From positions 429,300 to 493,299 of the forward strand of contig JACRMN010000023.1 in assembly GCA_016214955.1 (NCBI GenBank): DNA of 64,000 nucleotides, given 5' to 3'. Source of the DNA: Deltaproteobacteria bacterium. GTDB taxonomy: Bacteria > Myxococcota > Myxococcia > Myxococcales > Anaeromyxobacteraceae. Both the position numbers and the translations under genes were made by a program. Of this stretch, positions 17,210 to 26,068 are shown in pieces (the first letter of the stretch is position 1; each line of letters opens with the position of its first letter). The notes under the pieces are model-generated. The model did no database searches. It worked only from the letters and a program-made list of their open reading frames with translations, and had not been told where the DNA came from.

Positions 17210-18378
17210 GCCAGCGCCCCCTGGAGCGCTGCCTCCAGGCGCCGGGCGCTCTCGTCCCAGCCGTGGCGCGCCCCGGCCCGGGCCACCTCCTCGGGCACGT
17301 AGGCCTGGCCGAGGGCCCCGGACAGCGCTCGCGCCAGCGCCTCGGGATCGCCCGGCGCCACGAGCTCCCCCAGCTCCGGGCCGGTGATCACGTCGGGCGT
17401 GCCGCCGACGCGGGTGGCCACCACCCGGCGCCCGCAGGCCAGCGCCTCCAGCGCCACGTTGGGCGTGCCCTCGGCGCGGCTGGGCAGCACCAGCAGGTCG
17501 GAGGCGGCCATCCAGCGAGGCACCGCCTCGAGCGGCTGCGACCCGGCCAGGAGCACGCGGTCACCGAGGGACGCGGCCGATCGGGCGCAGGCCTGGCGCA
17601 GCGACCCGTCGCCGACGATGGCCAGCCGCACGTCGGCGCGGCTCCGCGCCAGGCGACCGAAGGCCTCGAGGAGCTCGGCGACCCCCTTCACCGGCTCCAG
17701 GCGGCCGACGTAGAGGCACCAGGACCGCGTGTCCCCGCCGTGCCCCAGCGCGGCGCGGGCCTCCTGTCGGTCGCGGGGGTGGAACAGGGCCTGGTCGACG
17801 CCGTTGGTGATCACCTCGATGCGCTCGCGGGCCACGCCCAGGGCCGCCACCGCCTCGCCCAGCGGCCGCGAGACCGCCACGATGCGCCCTGCCTGCGGCA
17901 GCGTCCGGCGGAGGTTCTGCTCCACGCCGGGCAGCCGCCCCACCACGTTGATGTCGGAGCCGGAGACCTTGACCACGGCCGGGACGCCCGACTGGCGCGC
18001 CAGGAGCACGGCGGCGTGGCCGTCCGGATAGGCCCACGAGGAGAAGAGGACGTCGAAGCTCCCGCGGCGGCGACGGACCTCCCCAGCGAGCGAGCGCGCG
18101 TAGAGCCAGCCGGCCCAGCGGCGCCCCATCCGCGGAGGGTGGAGGAACCGGGGGTGGTGCACCTCCAGGCCGTCGATGACCTCGCGCGCGGGGACCTGGA
18201 GCAGGCGGCCGGCCTGCGACCAGCGGGAGAGCTGCCTGGCGCCGGGGTACCAGGGGATGGGCGCCAGGACCTGCACCGGGCAGCGCCGCGCCAGCGCCGC
18301 CACCATCTGGCGGTTGAACGGCGACGCCAGCGGCTCGGCCGCGTTGGGGAACTGCTGGGTGATCACCAGGACTCTCAT
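17206..18378 (-). CDS. Glycosyltransferase family 4
   Basis: 390 residues from ATG 18378 (MRVLVITQQFPNAAEP). It has the GT-B fold: an N-terminal acceptor domain with SPFNRQMVAALARR, then the donor-binding half with LYVGRLEPVKGVAELLEAF, LVLPSRAEGTPNVALEAL (the EGxxNVxLE motif) and VGGTPDVI. It adds a sugar from a nucleotide donor to the lipid-linked repeat unit on the cytoplasmic face. An in-frame longer start (18480) was rejected, because the extra residues are low complexity and the Rossmann strand begins at MRVLVI. It is followed by the Wzz gene with a 4-base overlap. Confidence 0.87.
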   Translation of the reverse strand: MRVLVITQQFPNAAEPLASPFNRQMVAALARRCPVQVLAPIPWYPGARQLSRWSQAGRLLQVPAREVIDGLEVHHPRFLHPPRMGRRWAGWLYARSLAGEVRRRRGSFDVLFSSWAYPDGHAAVLLARQSGVPAVVKVSGSDINVVGRLPGVEQNLRRTLPQAGRIVAVSRPLGEAVAALGVARERIEVITNGVDQALFHPRDRQEARAALGHGGDTRSWCLYVGRLEPVKGVAELLEAFGRLARSRADVRLAIVGDGSLRQACARSAASLGDRVLLAGSQPLEAVPRWMAASDLLVLPSRAEGTPNVALEALACGRRVVATRVGGTPDVITGPELGELVAPGDPEALARALSGALGQAYVPEEVARAGARHGWDESARRLEAALQGALA

Positions 18379-18548
18379 CCAGTCGGCCAGGCGCCCCGGG
18401 GGTGAAACGTCGAGTGAAATGCGTCGGAGAGGGTGCGCCCGTCCGCGGCCCTCCCCGCTGCCGGCGGCCCGGAGCAGCAACCTGCGATACTAACAAGAAT
18501 TCCCCGGTGCGGCGGCCGATCGCGCGTCCCCGGGTCCGGGTACCGCCG
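18379..18548 (-). promoter_or_regulatory. Intergenic leader with AT-rich pocket upstream of the GT4/wzz genes
   Basis: This is the longest gap (170 bases) in the minus-strand series between 24828 and 8774. It holds a conspicuous low-GC island, atactaacaagaatt at 18487-18501, whose complement reads TAGTAT, a possible -10 element for the glycosyltransferase gene. No good -35 was found. A separate promoter for the downstream half of the operon is plausible. Confidence 0.4.
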
Positions 18549-20144
18549 TCACCGCCAGAGGTCCCACCTTCCCCCGGCCAGCACCGCGAGCGCGACCACC
18601 CCGTTGGCCACCATGTGGGCCAGGATGGCGTCCCCCAGCCGTCCGCGCAGGCGGAGCGCCAGCGCGAAGGCCAGGCCGGCCAGCGTTCCCTGCCACCAGC
18701 CCGCGTGCAGCGCCCCGAACGCGAGCGAGGAGAGGAGCGCCGCCGGCAGGCCGAAGTCGCGCCCGGAACCCTCGCCGTGCGGGGCCAGCCACGAGAGCAG
18801 GAATCCGCGGAAGGCCAGCTCCTCCGCGACGGGGATCACCAGCGTGGACCCCAGCAGGCGCACGGCGATCCAGGCCCCGCGCGCCGGCAGCGACAGGTCC
18901 GCGAGCCAGGGCGGCGGGAGCGCCGGCTCCGCGCGGTGGGCCACCACCCAGAGCACGCCCGCGCCCAGCCCGAGGAGCGCCGCGAGACCCGACCGCCCCA
19001 CCAGCGGCCGGGGCCACCAGCGGCGCACGCCGGCCAGCACCAGCAGCGGCGCCGCCACCCGGAGCCCGTAGGCCATGGGCCCGGTGCCGGCGCCGACCAC
19101 CTCCATCGCCATCGCTGTCGCCAGCGACGCCAGGAGCGGCGCGACCCATGGCCCGGCGGCCGCCGGCATCCCGCCCCCGGCGGCGAGCGCCTGCGGCCGG
19201 CGCAGCCAGTCGAGGTGCTCGGTGGCCGCGACGCTGGCCAGGGCGATGGCGGTGAAGAGCAGCCAGCCCACCTTCGAGTGGAAGGCGCCCACCGCAAGCT
19301 CCTCGTGCCCGTTGCCGCCCAGCCACACCAGGCCGGCGATGCGCAGCACGTTGCCGGCCAGGGCCACCGCGGCACCCGCGGGCAGGAGCAGGAGCGCTCG
19401 CCCCAAGCGCAGCCGCCCGTGGGCCAGCCCGATCCAGATGGACTGGAACACCAGCGTCAGCCCCACCCCGTCGATGCCGGCACAGTGCTGCGCGATCTCG
19501 ACCTCGAACGCCCCCAGGCCGATGACCCGCTCCGGCAGGTCGACGATCACCTCCGCCGAGACCAGGCGCAGCAGCCAGGCCACCGCCCGAAGGGTCCCGT
19601 CGGCCATGCGCCCCCACAGCGCCTCGGAGGCAGCCATGACCCGCCAGGAAGCCAGCCCCGCCGCCAGCGCCACCACCGGAACGCCCCAGGTTCGCCCCAG
19701 GCGCCGCCCCAGCCAGCCGAACGGGACGGCGCTGCGCAACGCCAGGACCGTGGCCCCGGCCAGCAGCGCCAGCCACGGGGCGACGCGGCCGCCGGTGGGC
19801 GGTGCCGCCCCGGGACCGAACAGCCGCGGGGTGAGGAGGGCGACGGGGAGGAAGGCGGCGGCGTGGGCCAGCAGCCAGGGCCACGGCCGCCAGGGCGGCA
19901 GGGGCTCCGGCGAGGTCTCGACGGCACGCAGCAGCATCCAGGCGGTCACCGCGCTCGCCAGCGCCACCGCCATGCCCATGCGCAGCGTCGACACCAGCTG
20001 CCCCAGCGGCCCGATGGTGGGGAGGTCGCCGAGGACGGTGAGCAGGCCGAGCTCGGCGGCCAGCAGCCCGGCCAGCACCGCCCAGCGCCACGGGGCGCGG
20101 CGCCCGGGGCCCTCCCCGGCGGATCCTGCCACGGCGGCGATCAT
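18549..20144 (-). CDS. Exosortase fused to a CPBP (CAAX-like) membrane protease
   Basis: 531 residues, polytopic. The N-terminal ~310 residues are an exosortase with the three expected catalytic residues: Cys221 in QHCAGIDG, Arg268 in GNVLRIAGL and His289 in AFHSKVGW. The C-terminal part is a CPBP protease domain: Glu441-Glu442 in PVAEELAFRG, His480 in FGALHAGWW, and His510/Asn514 in LAHMVANG. This fused layout matches the exosortase E/protease group described for VPEID-CTERM systems. It should cut and transfer proteins with a matching C-terminal tail in the inner membrane; the 61-residue VPEFDP protein at 8482 is the obvious candidate substrate. It overlaps the upstream glycosyltransferase by 4 bases. 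Confidence 0.88.
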   Translation of the reverse strand: MIAAVAGSAGEGPGRRAPWRWAVLAGLLAAELGLLTVLGDLPTIGPLGQLVSTLRMGMAVALASAVTAWMLLRAVETSPEPLPPWRPWPWLLAHAAAFLPVALLTPRLFGPGAAPPTGGRVAPWLALLAGATVLALRSAVPFGWLGRRLGRTWGVPVVALAAGLASWRVMAASEALWGRMADGTLRAVAWLLRLVSAEVIVDLPERVIGLGAFEVEIAQHCAGIDGVGLTLVFQSIWIGLAHGRLRLGRALLLLPAGAAVALAGNVLRIAGLVWLGGNGHEELAVGAFHSKVGWLLFTAIALASVAATEHLDWLRRPQALAAGGGMPAAAGPWVAPLLASLATAMAMEVVGAGTGPMAYGLRVAAPLLVLAGVRRWWPRPLVGRSGLAALLGLGAGVLWVVAHRAEPALPPPWLADLSLPARGAWIAVRLLGSTLVIPVAEELAFRGFLLSWLAPHGEGSGRDFGLPAALLSSLAFGALHAGWWQGTLAGLAFALALRLRGRLGDAILAHMVANGVVALAVLAGGRWDLWR

Positions 20145-21307
20145 GGAGCGCCGGGGCGGGGCCGGGTTCCGGGGGAGCCGCGCGCCGCCAGCTCGCGGTA
20201 GAGCTCCACGTGGGCGCCGGCCATCGAGGCGACGCTGAAGCTGCGCCGGAACTTCTCGACGTTGGCCTCCCGCATGCGGCGCCTCAGGGCCGGGTCGCGG
20301 CGGATCTCCAGGACGGCGCGGGCGATGGCGCCCGGGTCCCGCGGCGGGAAGAGCAGCCCGTTCTCGCGGTCCGTCACCACCTCGGGGTTTCCTCCCACGG
20401 TGGTCGCCAGGATCGGCTTGCCGCCGGCCAGGGCCTCGAGGAGCGCCAGCGGCAGCCCCTCCCAGAGCGAGGGCAGCACGTAGGCGTCGAGGGCGGCGAT
20501 GAGCTGCGGAACGTCGCGGCGGTAGCCGAGGAAGCGGACCCCGTCCCCCAGCCCCATGTCCCGCGCCTGTGCCTCGAGCTCGCCCCGCAGCGGGCCGTCG
20601 CCGGCCACCACGAAGCGGATCGAGGGATCGGCCTCGCGCACCAGGCGAGCCGCCTCGAGCAGGTACCGGATCCCCTTCTGCTCGGAGAGGACCACCGCCG
20701 TGCCCACCAGGAACTCGCCCTCGCGCCGCCCCAGCTCCCGCTCCACCGCCTCGGCGTCGGCCCCGACGAAGGCCCCCGGGTCGATGCCGTTGTGTAGCAC
20801 CCGCACCGTCCGCGCCACCTGGAGCTTCTCCACCAGGGTCTTCCGCAGGTCGTGCGAGACGGCCACCACCTCGTCGGCCAGCCGCAGGTACCTGCCGAAG
20901 CGGCGAAGGGCACGCCCTCCGGCCCGGTAGACCTGGTTGTGCTCCGAGTAGGCCACCGCCGGCCGCCAGGGGCCGAGGAGCCGGGCCGCCAGCCCTCCGT
21001 AGAGGAGCGGGGCCAGGTTGTGGGTGTGCACCACCTCGACCCGCCGCGCCCGCAGGAAGCGTGCGATCCGCGCCAGCAGCAGGGGCGTGCGCAGCCGCTC
21101 GGCGGCGTTCACCTCGGCGCGCTTGTCGAGGACCAGGCAGGCCCCGGGTGGCAGCGGCAGGTCGCCGAAGAGCTTCCCGGGACCGGAGAGGCAGACGAGC
21201 GAGAGCTCGACCTCGGCGGCGGGCAGGTGCCGGGCCAGGCTCAGCACCACCTTCTCGAGCCCGCCCACGTCCAGGTTGTTGACCACCATGCAGACGCGAA
21301 CGGCCAT
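20141..21307 (-). CDS. Glycosyltransferase family 4
   Basis: 388 residues from ATG 21307 (MAVRVCMVVNNLDVGGLEKV). GT-B fold: the N-terminal glycine loop NLDVGGLEKVVLSLA, VVHTHNLAPLLYG, then the donor domain with GTAVVLSEQKGIRYLLEA, FVVAGDGPLRGELEA and SLWEGLPLALLEALAGG followed by TTVGGNPEVV. It is a retaining glycosyltransferase acting on the lipid-linked repeat unit. A longer frame runs on to 22285 but only shadows the GNAT gene. It overlaps the exosortase start by 4 bases. Confidence 0.87.
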   Translation of the reverse strand: MAVRVCMVVNNLDVGGLEKVVLSLARHLPAAEVELSLVCLSGPGKLFGDLPLPPGACLVLDKRAEVNAAERLRTPLLLARIARFLRARRVEVVHTHNLAPLLYGGLAARLLGPWRPAVAYSEHNQVYRAGGRALRRFGRYLRLADEVVAVSHDLRKTLVEKLQVARTVRVLHNGIDPGAFVGADAEAVERELGRREGEFLVGTAVVLSEQKGIRYLLEAARLVREADPSIRFVVAGDGPLRGELEAQARDMGLGDGVRFLGYRRDVPQLIAALDAYVLPSLWEGLPLALLEALAGGKPILATTVGGNPEVVTDRENGLLFPPRDPGAIARAVLEIRRDPALRRRMREANVEKFRRSFSVASMAGAHVELYRELAARGSPGTRPRPGAP

Positions 21308-21336
21308 GGCTCCCCCGGCGCGGCGGACCGCGCTCC

Positions 21337-22401
21337 TCAGATGTCGATCTCGCCGTCGAGCATCAGCCAGCGATCGGGGTCGAGCACCTCGGCGCGCAGC
21401 GCCTCCGGCACCGACTCCGCGTGCACCATCAGCGGGCGGCTGCCGGGGCGCGGGAGGAAGCCGACGCGGCGCAGCCGGGGGCCGAAGGCCTGGTCGCCCA
21501 CGTAGCAGACGAGCAGCGAGTCCGCGCCCTGGTCGCGCAACCGCCCGGCCAGCGCCAGGAGCAGGGCCTCGTCGGTGTCGGGGTCCCGGTCGCTGAAGAG
21601 GTGGCGCACGAGGCCGGCGCCCCCCGCGAGCGAGCAGGCCGCGTAGCCGGCCAGCTGGCCGTCGGGCCCCTCCACGCCGACGAGCTGGTGGGCCTGGGTG
21701 ACGAAGCGCCCGTAGCGCCAGTCCAGGTAGCTGCCGGTCTGCTCCCCGACAACGCCGTACCGCCGGCGGGCGCGCTGCCAGAGCTCGTCGACGCGCCGGT
21801 CGCCCGGCGCCAGCGGGGTGGCGACCGCGGGGCGGCGCGCCAGCACCCGCAGGGCCCCGTCGAGGAGCCGCAGACCCAGATCCGCCGGCAGCGCGGCCGC
21901 CTGGGCCGCCGCCTTCCAGGGGAGGATCTCCCGCAGCTTGTAGAGGGAGCGGAGGGGCTTCACCCAGGTCGTGGCCTGGGCCACCTGGCGGTAGCCCAGC
22001 CGGCCGAACAGGGCCGCCGACTTCTGGTTGGGGTAGCCGTAGAGCAGCTCGATGCCGGCGGCCCGCGCCTCGGCCAGCAGCCCCCGCTGGATGGCCAGCG
22101 CCGCGCCCACCACCCGGTGGGCCCTGGCCACCGCGAAGTCGCAGAGCACGGCGCCGCGGCGCACCGCGCCCGCGGCCCAGGTGGCCCGCGGCAGGAACGA
22201 GCCGCAGCCGATGACCGCGCCGCTCTCGCGGTGCAGGCAGAGGCAGGTGGTGGCCGGTCCTCCGGGATTGGAGCGGTAGAGCCACTCGATGCGCGCGCCG
22301 ACATGCTCGGCGATGCGCGGGTCGGACATGTTCTCCGCCCAGAGCCGGCCCAGGGCCTCGCCATGCTCCTCCAGCCGGAGGGGGACGACCTCGTAGCTCA
22401 T
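21337..22401 (-). CDS. GNAT-family N-acyltransferase
   Basis: 354 residues, longer than a single GNAT domain (about 150). The first half has the GNAT core: VLCDFAVARAHRVVGAALAIQRGLL, then GIELLYGYPNQKSAALFGRLGYR, the acetyl-CoA-binding strand-helix and the FxxxGY-type end. A second, more divergent half contains VGVEGPDGQLAGYAACSL and SLLVCYVGDQ, suggesting a duplicated GNAT fold. It probably N-acylates an amino sugar of the polysaccharide. It is in series with neighbours at gaps of 29 and 23 bases. Confidence 0.72.
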   Translation of the reverse strand: MSYEVVPLRLEEHGEALGRLWAENMSDPRIAEHVGARIEWLYRSNPGGPATTCLCLHRESGAVIGCGSFLPRATWAAGAVRRGAVLCDFAVARAHRVVGAALAIQRGLLAEARAAGIELLYGYPNQKSAALFGRLGYRQVAQATTWVKPLRSLYKLREILPWKAAAQAAALPADLGLRLLDGALRVLARRPAVATPLAPGDRRVDELWQRARRRYGVVGEQTGSYLDWRYGRFVTQAHQLVGVEGPDGQLAGYAACSLAGGAGLVRHLFSDRDPDTDEALLLALAGRLRDQGADSLLVCYVGDQAFGPRLRRVGFLPRPGSRPLMVHAESVPEALRAEVLDPDRWLMLDGEIDI

Positions 22402-22424
22402 CTGCTCCCCGGCACCCCGCGGCC

Positions 22425-23240
22425 TCAGTCGACCGACGCCAGGGCCTCGAGCAGGTGCGCGGCCACCCAGCGCGACCCGAGCTCGTTGAGGTGCTTGCCG
22501 TCGGACGAGTACTCGGGCGCCAGCGCCGGCCAGGTCCGGCCGGCGGCCCGGAAGGTCGCGGTCTCGCCGTTGGGCCGGCGCGACTCGACGGCCGCCAGGT
22601 CGAAGAAGGGCTCCTTGCCCTGGTACTCCCGGCGCAGGAGCTCGTTGAAGCGCTCGCGGACCTGGTTGGCGTCGGCGCCCCAGAGCGGCCTGCCCAGCAG
22701 GCTCTTCACCAGCGCCTTGGGCCCGGTCTGCACGATGGTCAGCGGCGAGGTCACGTGGACGAAGCGCACCTTGGGGTGCGCCAGCCGCAGGGCCGCCAGC
22801 GCCGACCGGTACTCGGCGAAGACCCTGTCGACGTCGGTGCCGGGCGGGAAGTCGACGTAGCAGAACTTGAAGAGGGCGATGTCGGCGGCGCCGCCCATGC
22901 CGACCCGCAGCGTCTCCGAGAAGTCGGTGATCTTGGTGAGCGGCTCGTGGTTGCGGCCGTTGAGGGCGTGGGCGATGCCGGGGGTGGCGAGCGCGTCGGG
23001 GGCCCGGCTCTCCAGCAGCCTCAGGCCGGCCTCGGGGCGCAGGCGCGCCACCTGGGCGATGCCCTCGGCGATGTTCTGCCCCACCGACTGGTGGCCGAAG
23101 TAGACGCGCCTCCTGGCGAGCTTCTGCAGCCCCTCGGCGGGAAGCCTCTTCACGACGGCGTCGACGTCTTCTCGGGTCACGCCCTTCCCCTGGCAGGCGA
23201 GTGTGGCGAGCAGCGGAGTGATGAGCAGCAGCGCCTTCAT
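22425..23240 (-). CDS. SGNH-hydrolase-like lipoprotein
   Basis: 271 residues. A lipoprotein signal ends at LATLAC (Cys16), so it is exported and lipid-anchored. The body has YFGHQSVGQNIAEG, IALFKFCYVDFPPGTD and, near the end, YSSDGKHLNELGSRWVAA, whose DGKHLN fits the Asp-x-x-His block of SGNH/GDSL hydrolases. The N-terminal Gly-Asp-Ser block is not obvious. Such proteins act as acetyl esterases or acetyltransferases on glycans. An acyltransferase-3 gene two positions upstream supports a role in adding or removing acyl groups from the exported polysaccharide. Confidence 0.6.
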   Translation of the reverse strand: MKALLLITPLLATLACQGKGVTREDVDAVVKRLPAEGLQKLARRRVYFGHQSVGQNIAEGIAQVARLRPEAGLRLLESRAPDALATPGIAHALNGRNHEPLTKITDFSETLRVGMGGAADIALFKFCYVDFPPGTDVDRVFAEYRSALAALRLAHPKVRFVHVTSPLTIVQTGPKALVKSLLGRPLWGADANQVRERFNELLRREYQGKEPFFDLAAVESRRPNGETATFRAAGRTWPALAPEYSSDGKHLNELGSRWVAAHLLEALASVD

Positions 23241-23262
23241 GGCGGCGGAGTGTCGCAGGCGA

Positions 23263-24828
23263 TCAGGCCTTTGGCAAGCCACGGGAACCCAGCAGCGCGC
23301 GGAGCTCGTCGCGCGCCTCGGGGACGGCGACCAGCACCAGGGCGGCGAACACCGCGCTGGTCGCCAGACCCGCCGCCACGAAGGCCACCGGCCCCTCGAT
23401 GCGCAGCAGGCGCAGCGGCAGGAGCAGGGCGATGTAGCCCAGCGCCAGCGGCACGGAGCGGCGGTGGGAGCGGGCCCACTGGCCCAGCGAGATGCCGGCC
23501 TCCGCGCGCAGCAGGAAGGGGAACAGGATCCCCCGGAAGACGAGCATGGGGATGGCCGTCCCCAGGCACACCCCGTAGATGCCGTAGCGCCCGATGAGGG
23601 CGATGCTGAGGCCGAGGTTGGCCGCCGCCTCGGCCAGGGTGAGCGCGGTGATGCCGCGCAGCCGGCCCGAGGCCATGAGCAGCTTCTCGCCGGCGATGGT
23701 GAGCAGGGCCACGAAGTAGGCCGGGAGCATGATCTGGGTGACAAGGAACGCCTCCTCCACCCAGGGCTTGCGGATCCAGAGGCGCAGGAAGGGCAGGCCG
23801 AGCACGGCGATGTTGGCCAGCACCCAGCCGGTGACCAGGCCGGTGGTGAGGTTGGCCTTGTCCAGGAGCCGCTCGATGCCCTGGCGATCGTGGCGTTCGT
23901 GGAGGCCGGCGAAGCGCGGGAAGGTCATGGCGCCGATGACCGCGATGGCCATGTAGGCGATGTGGATGAGCCTCATCCCGATGGAGTAGACGGTGATGTG
24001 CTCGCTGGTGAGGAAGTAGCCGATGACCGCCGAATCGAGCTGGAACCGGACCAGCTCGCCGATCTGGATGAGGAAGGTGCCGGTGCCGTAGACGGCCAGC
24101 GCCCAGACGGTGGCCCTGTCGACGGCCCGCGGGCTGGGGCGGCGGGTCCAGGGGCAGAGCCACAGCGCCGAGCCCGTCATGGCCAGGTTGCGCACCAGGC
24201 TCTCGGCGAGGACCAGCAGGGCCAGGAGCCACAGCGAGATGCCGGTGCGGGAGAGCCAGAGCACCAGCCCCAGCTTGAACACGGTGTAGGTGAGGAACTC
24301 GACCGAGTCGGGGATGAAGTAGAACGAGCGGGCGCGGAGGCTGGCCGGCTGGGGGTGCAGCAGCAGGTCGAGGAGACCCGCCAGGCCGAGCACGGCGATG
24401 ACCCCGCCCTTGCCGGCCAGGGCCTCGGGGAAGAGGCGCGGCAGGAGCACAGAGAGGATCCCGGTGGCCAGGAGCGCCAGCGAGGCCGCTCCGGCGAACA
24501 TCATGGCGCTGGAGCTGTGGATCTGCCGCAGGCGCGTCTGGTCGCCGCGGGCCAGCGCACCGGCGGTGAAGCGCAGCGTTCCGGCCGACATGCCCAGATC
24601 CAGCGCGCGCAGGTGGGTGATGAAGGAGTTGACCAGCAGCCAGGCCCCGTACTGCGCCTCGCCCAGGCCGAAGATCAGCGCCGGGGTGACGATGAAGCTG
24701 CCGGCGATGCCGATGAGCTGGCAGGACCACGAGGCCGCCAGGTTTCCCAGGTGCAGCCAGCGCCCCCTGCCCGGGCCCTCGGCTGCCTCTGCCTGGCCGG
24801 CGGCCGGCTCCGTCTCCGCGATTTCCAC
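23263..24828 (-). CDS. Wzx-type oligosaccharide flippase
   Basis: 521 residues with 12-14 hydrophobic helices and the N-terminal pattern LAASWSCQLIGIAGSFIVTPALIFGLGEAQYGAWLL, split by charged loops, as in the polysaccharide-biosynthesis/MOP superfamily. It should move the undecaprenyl-linked repeat unit across the inner membrane for the Wzy protein downstream. The first ~25 residues are a soluble Glu/Ala-rich extension. It lies 22 bases before the SGNH-like gene and 69 bases after the acyltransferase, consistent with one transcript. Confidence 0.83.
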   Translation of the reverse strand: MEIAETEPAAGQAEAAEGPGRGRWLHLGNLAASWSCQLIGIAGSFIVTPALIFGLGEAQYGAWLLVNSFITHLRALDLGMSAGTLRFTAGALARGDQTRLRQIHSSSAMMFAGAASLALLATGILSVLLPRLFPEALAGKGGVIAVLGLAGLLDLLLHPQPASLRARSFYFIPDSVEFLTYTVFKLGLVLWLSRTGISLWLLALLVLAESLVRNLAMTGSALWLCPWTRRPSPRAVDRATVWALAVYGTGTFLIQIGELVRFQLDSAVIGYFLTSEHITVYSIGMRLIHIAYMAIAVIGAMTFPRFAGLHERHDRQGIERLLDKANLTTGLVTGWVLANIAVLGLPFLRLWIRKPWVEEAFLVTQIMLPAYFVALLTIAGEKLLMASGRLRGITALTLAEAAANLGLSIALIGRYGIYGVCLGTAIPMLVFRGILFPFLLRAEAGISLGQWARSHRRSVPLALGYIALLLPLRLLRIEGPVAFVAAGLATSAVFAALVLVAVPEARDELRALLGSRGLPKA

Positions 24829-24897
24829 GTGATGCTCCCCTGAAAGCGCGGGACCCTAGTCGCGAGGTGGCCGCCCCTCAAGGCCGGCCCCGCCCGT

Positions 24898-25926
24898 TCA
24901 GGGCACGGCGGTCGGCACGGGTCGCGGCGCTCTCCGCTCCAGACGGTCCTTCAGGACGAGGAAGGGCTTCTCGATGAGGTTGTAGGAGAAGGCGGCGTAG
25001 GCCACCAGCAGCACCGGCCGCAGCGCCAGCGGCATGTCGACGTTGTGGAAGGCGTCCAGGGCCGGCTGCGCCAGGTAGAGGGAGTAGGAGAGGCGCCCCA
25101 CCAGCTGCATGGGCGCCAGGTCCAGGAAGCGCGTGAACGGGTCGTCGGGGCGGTGGATGAGGGCGTGCGTGACCAGGGCCACCGCCACGGCCTCGACCAG
25201 GTGAGAGGGGCCGAGCACGTACTTGCCCGAGCGCGAGAACACGTAGATCGAGAGGAAGAACACCGTCCCGCCCAGCGCCGCCCAGCGCCAGCCGCGGAAG
25301 CGCTCCTCCTTGCCGTCGACGAAGGCCAGCAGGCAGCCCACCGCGATGGTGTCGAGCTGGGTCGGGGTGAAGAAGTCGATGTCGATGCCGGGGAAGGCGC
25401 TGGGCTGCAGGAAGCGCAGCGCGGCCGCCACGGCGATGACCCCGACCAGGATGCGCTGCGCGGACTTGCGGCCGGCCAGGAGCAGCGTGGCGGGCCAGAG
25501 GAGGTAGAAGTGCTCCTCGACGCACAGCGACCAGACCAGGCCCACAGTGGACTGATCCAGGCCGGCCTTGAGGTTGAAGGTGTAGGTGAGCAGGTAGGGC
25601 CACACGTCGGCGCCCACGCGGGTCAGGCCCAGCCCGGCGACGATGGCGACGACCAGCAGGAAGAGGAGGTACGCCGGGGTGATGCGCAGGAAGCGCCGCC
25701 GGTAGAAGGCCGCCAGCGAGATGGTGCCGCTGCGGTCCAGCTCCTTGAGCAGCAGCGTGGTGATCAGGTACCCGGAGATGACGAAGAACACCTTCACCCC
25801 GGGTGCACCGAGCGGCTTGACCGCGTCGGCGATGCGGCCACCCACGACCATGGGGACGTAGTGGCTGATCGACACCAGCAGGATGGAAATGGCCCGCAGC
25901 CCGTCGAGGGCGTGGATGCGCTTCAT
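24898..25926 (-). CDS. Acyltransferase family 3 (OafA/YrhL-like) membrane protein
   Basis: 342 residues. The N-terminus MKRIHALDGLRAISILLVSISHY carries the RxxALDGLRAI motif and the conserved His. KVFFVISGYLITTLLLKE follows, then about nine more helices and QSTVGLVWSLCVEEHFYLLWP. This is the standard acyltransferase-3 fold, which O-acylates (usually acetylates) sugars across the inner membrane. It lacks the C-terminal SGNH domain found in some OafA proteins; the separate SGNH-like lipoprotein downstream may supply that function. It is first of the long minus-strand series. Confidence 0.85.
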   Translation of the reverse strand: MKRIHALDGLRAISILLVSISHYVPMVVGGRIADAVKPLGAPGVKVFFVISGYLITTLLLKELDRSGTISLAAFYRRRFLRITPAYLLFLLVVAIVAGLGLTRVGADVWPYLLTYTFNLKAGLDQSTVGLVWSLCVEEHFYLLWPATLLLAGRKSAQRILVGVIAVAAALRFLQPSAFPGIDIDFFTPTQLDTIAVGCLLAFVDGKEERFRGWRWAALGGTVFFLSIYVFSRSGKYVLGPSHLVEAVAVALVTHALIHRPDDPFTRFLDLAPMQLVGRLSYSLYLAQPALDAFHNVDMPLALRPVLLVAYAAFSYNLIEKPFLVLKDRLERRAPRPVPTAVP

Positions 25927-26068
25927 GGGCGAGTCAGCTTAACACAGCACTTCGGGGGAGGCTCCGGTCCGGCGCCGCCGCGGTCCGGTGACACCGAGTG
26001 CGGGTACCTGTCGACGTGCGCATGGATCCGCGACCTCGACTGGGGGTATGATTCGCGCCGGAAAATCC
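25927..26068. promoter_or_regulatory. Divergent promoter region of the 17-kb minus-strand operon and the GT2 gene
   Basis: About 140 bases between divergent genes, with a relatively AT-rich stretch (cagcttaacacagcac) at 25935-25950 next to the acyltransferase start. It must contain the main promoter for the long operon reading to 8482. No confident -35/-10 pair was found. Confidence 0.45.

Noticed and set aside
21460..22285. Extension of the GT4 gene (20141) upstream to 22285
   Set aside because: The added residues only mirror the GNAT gene in another frame; the glycosyltransferase fold begins at ATG 21307.
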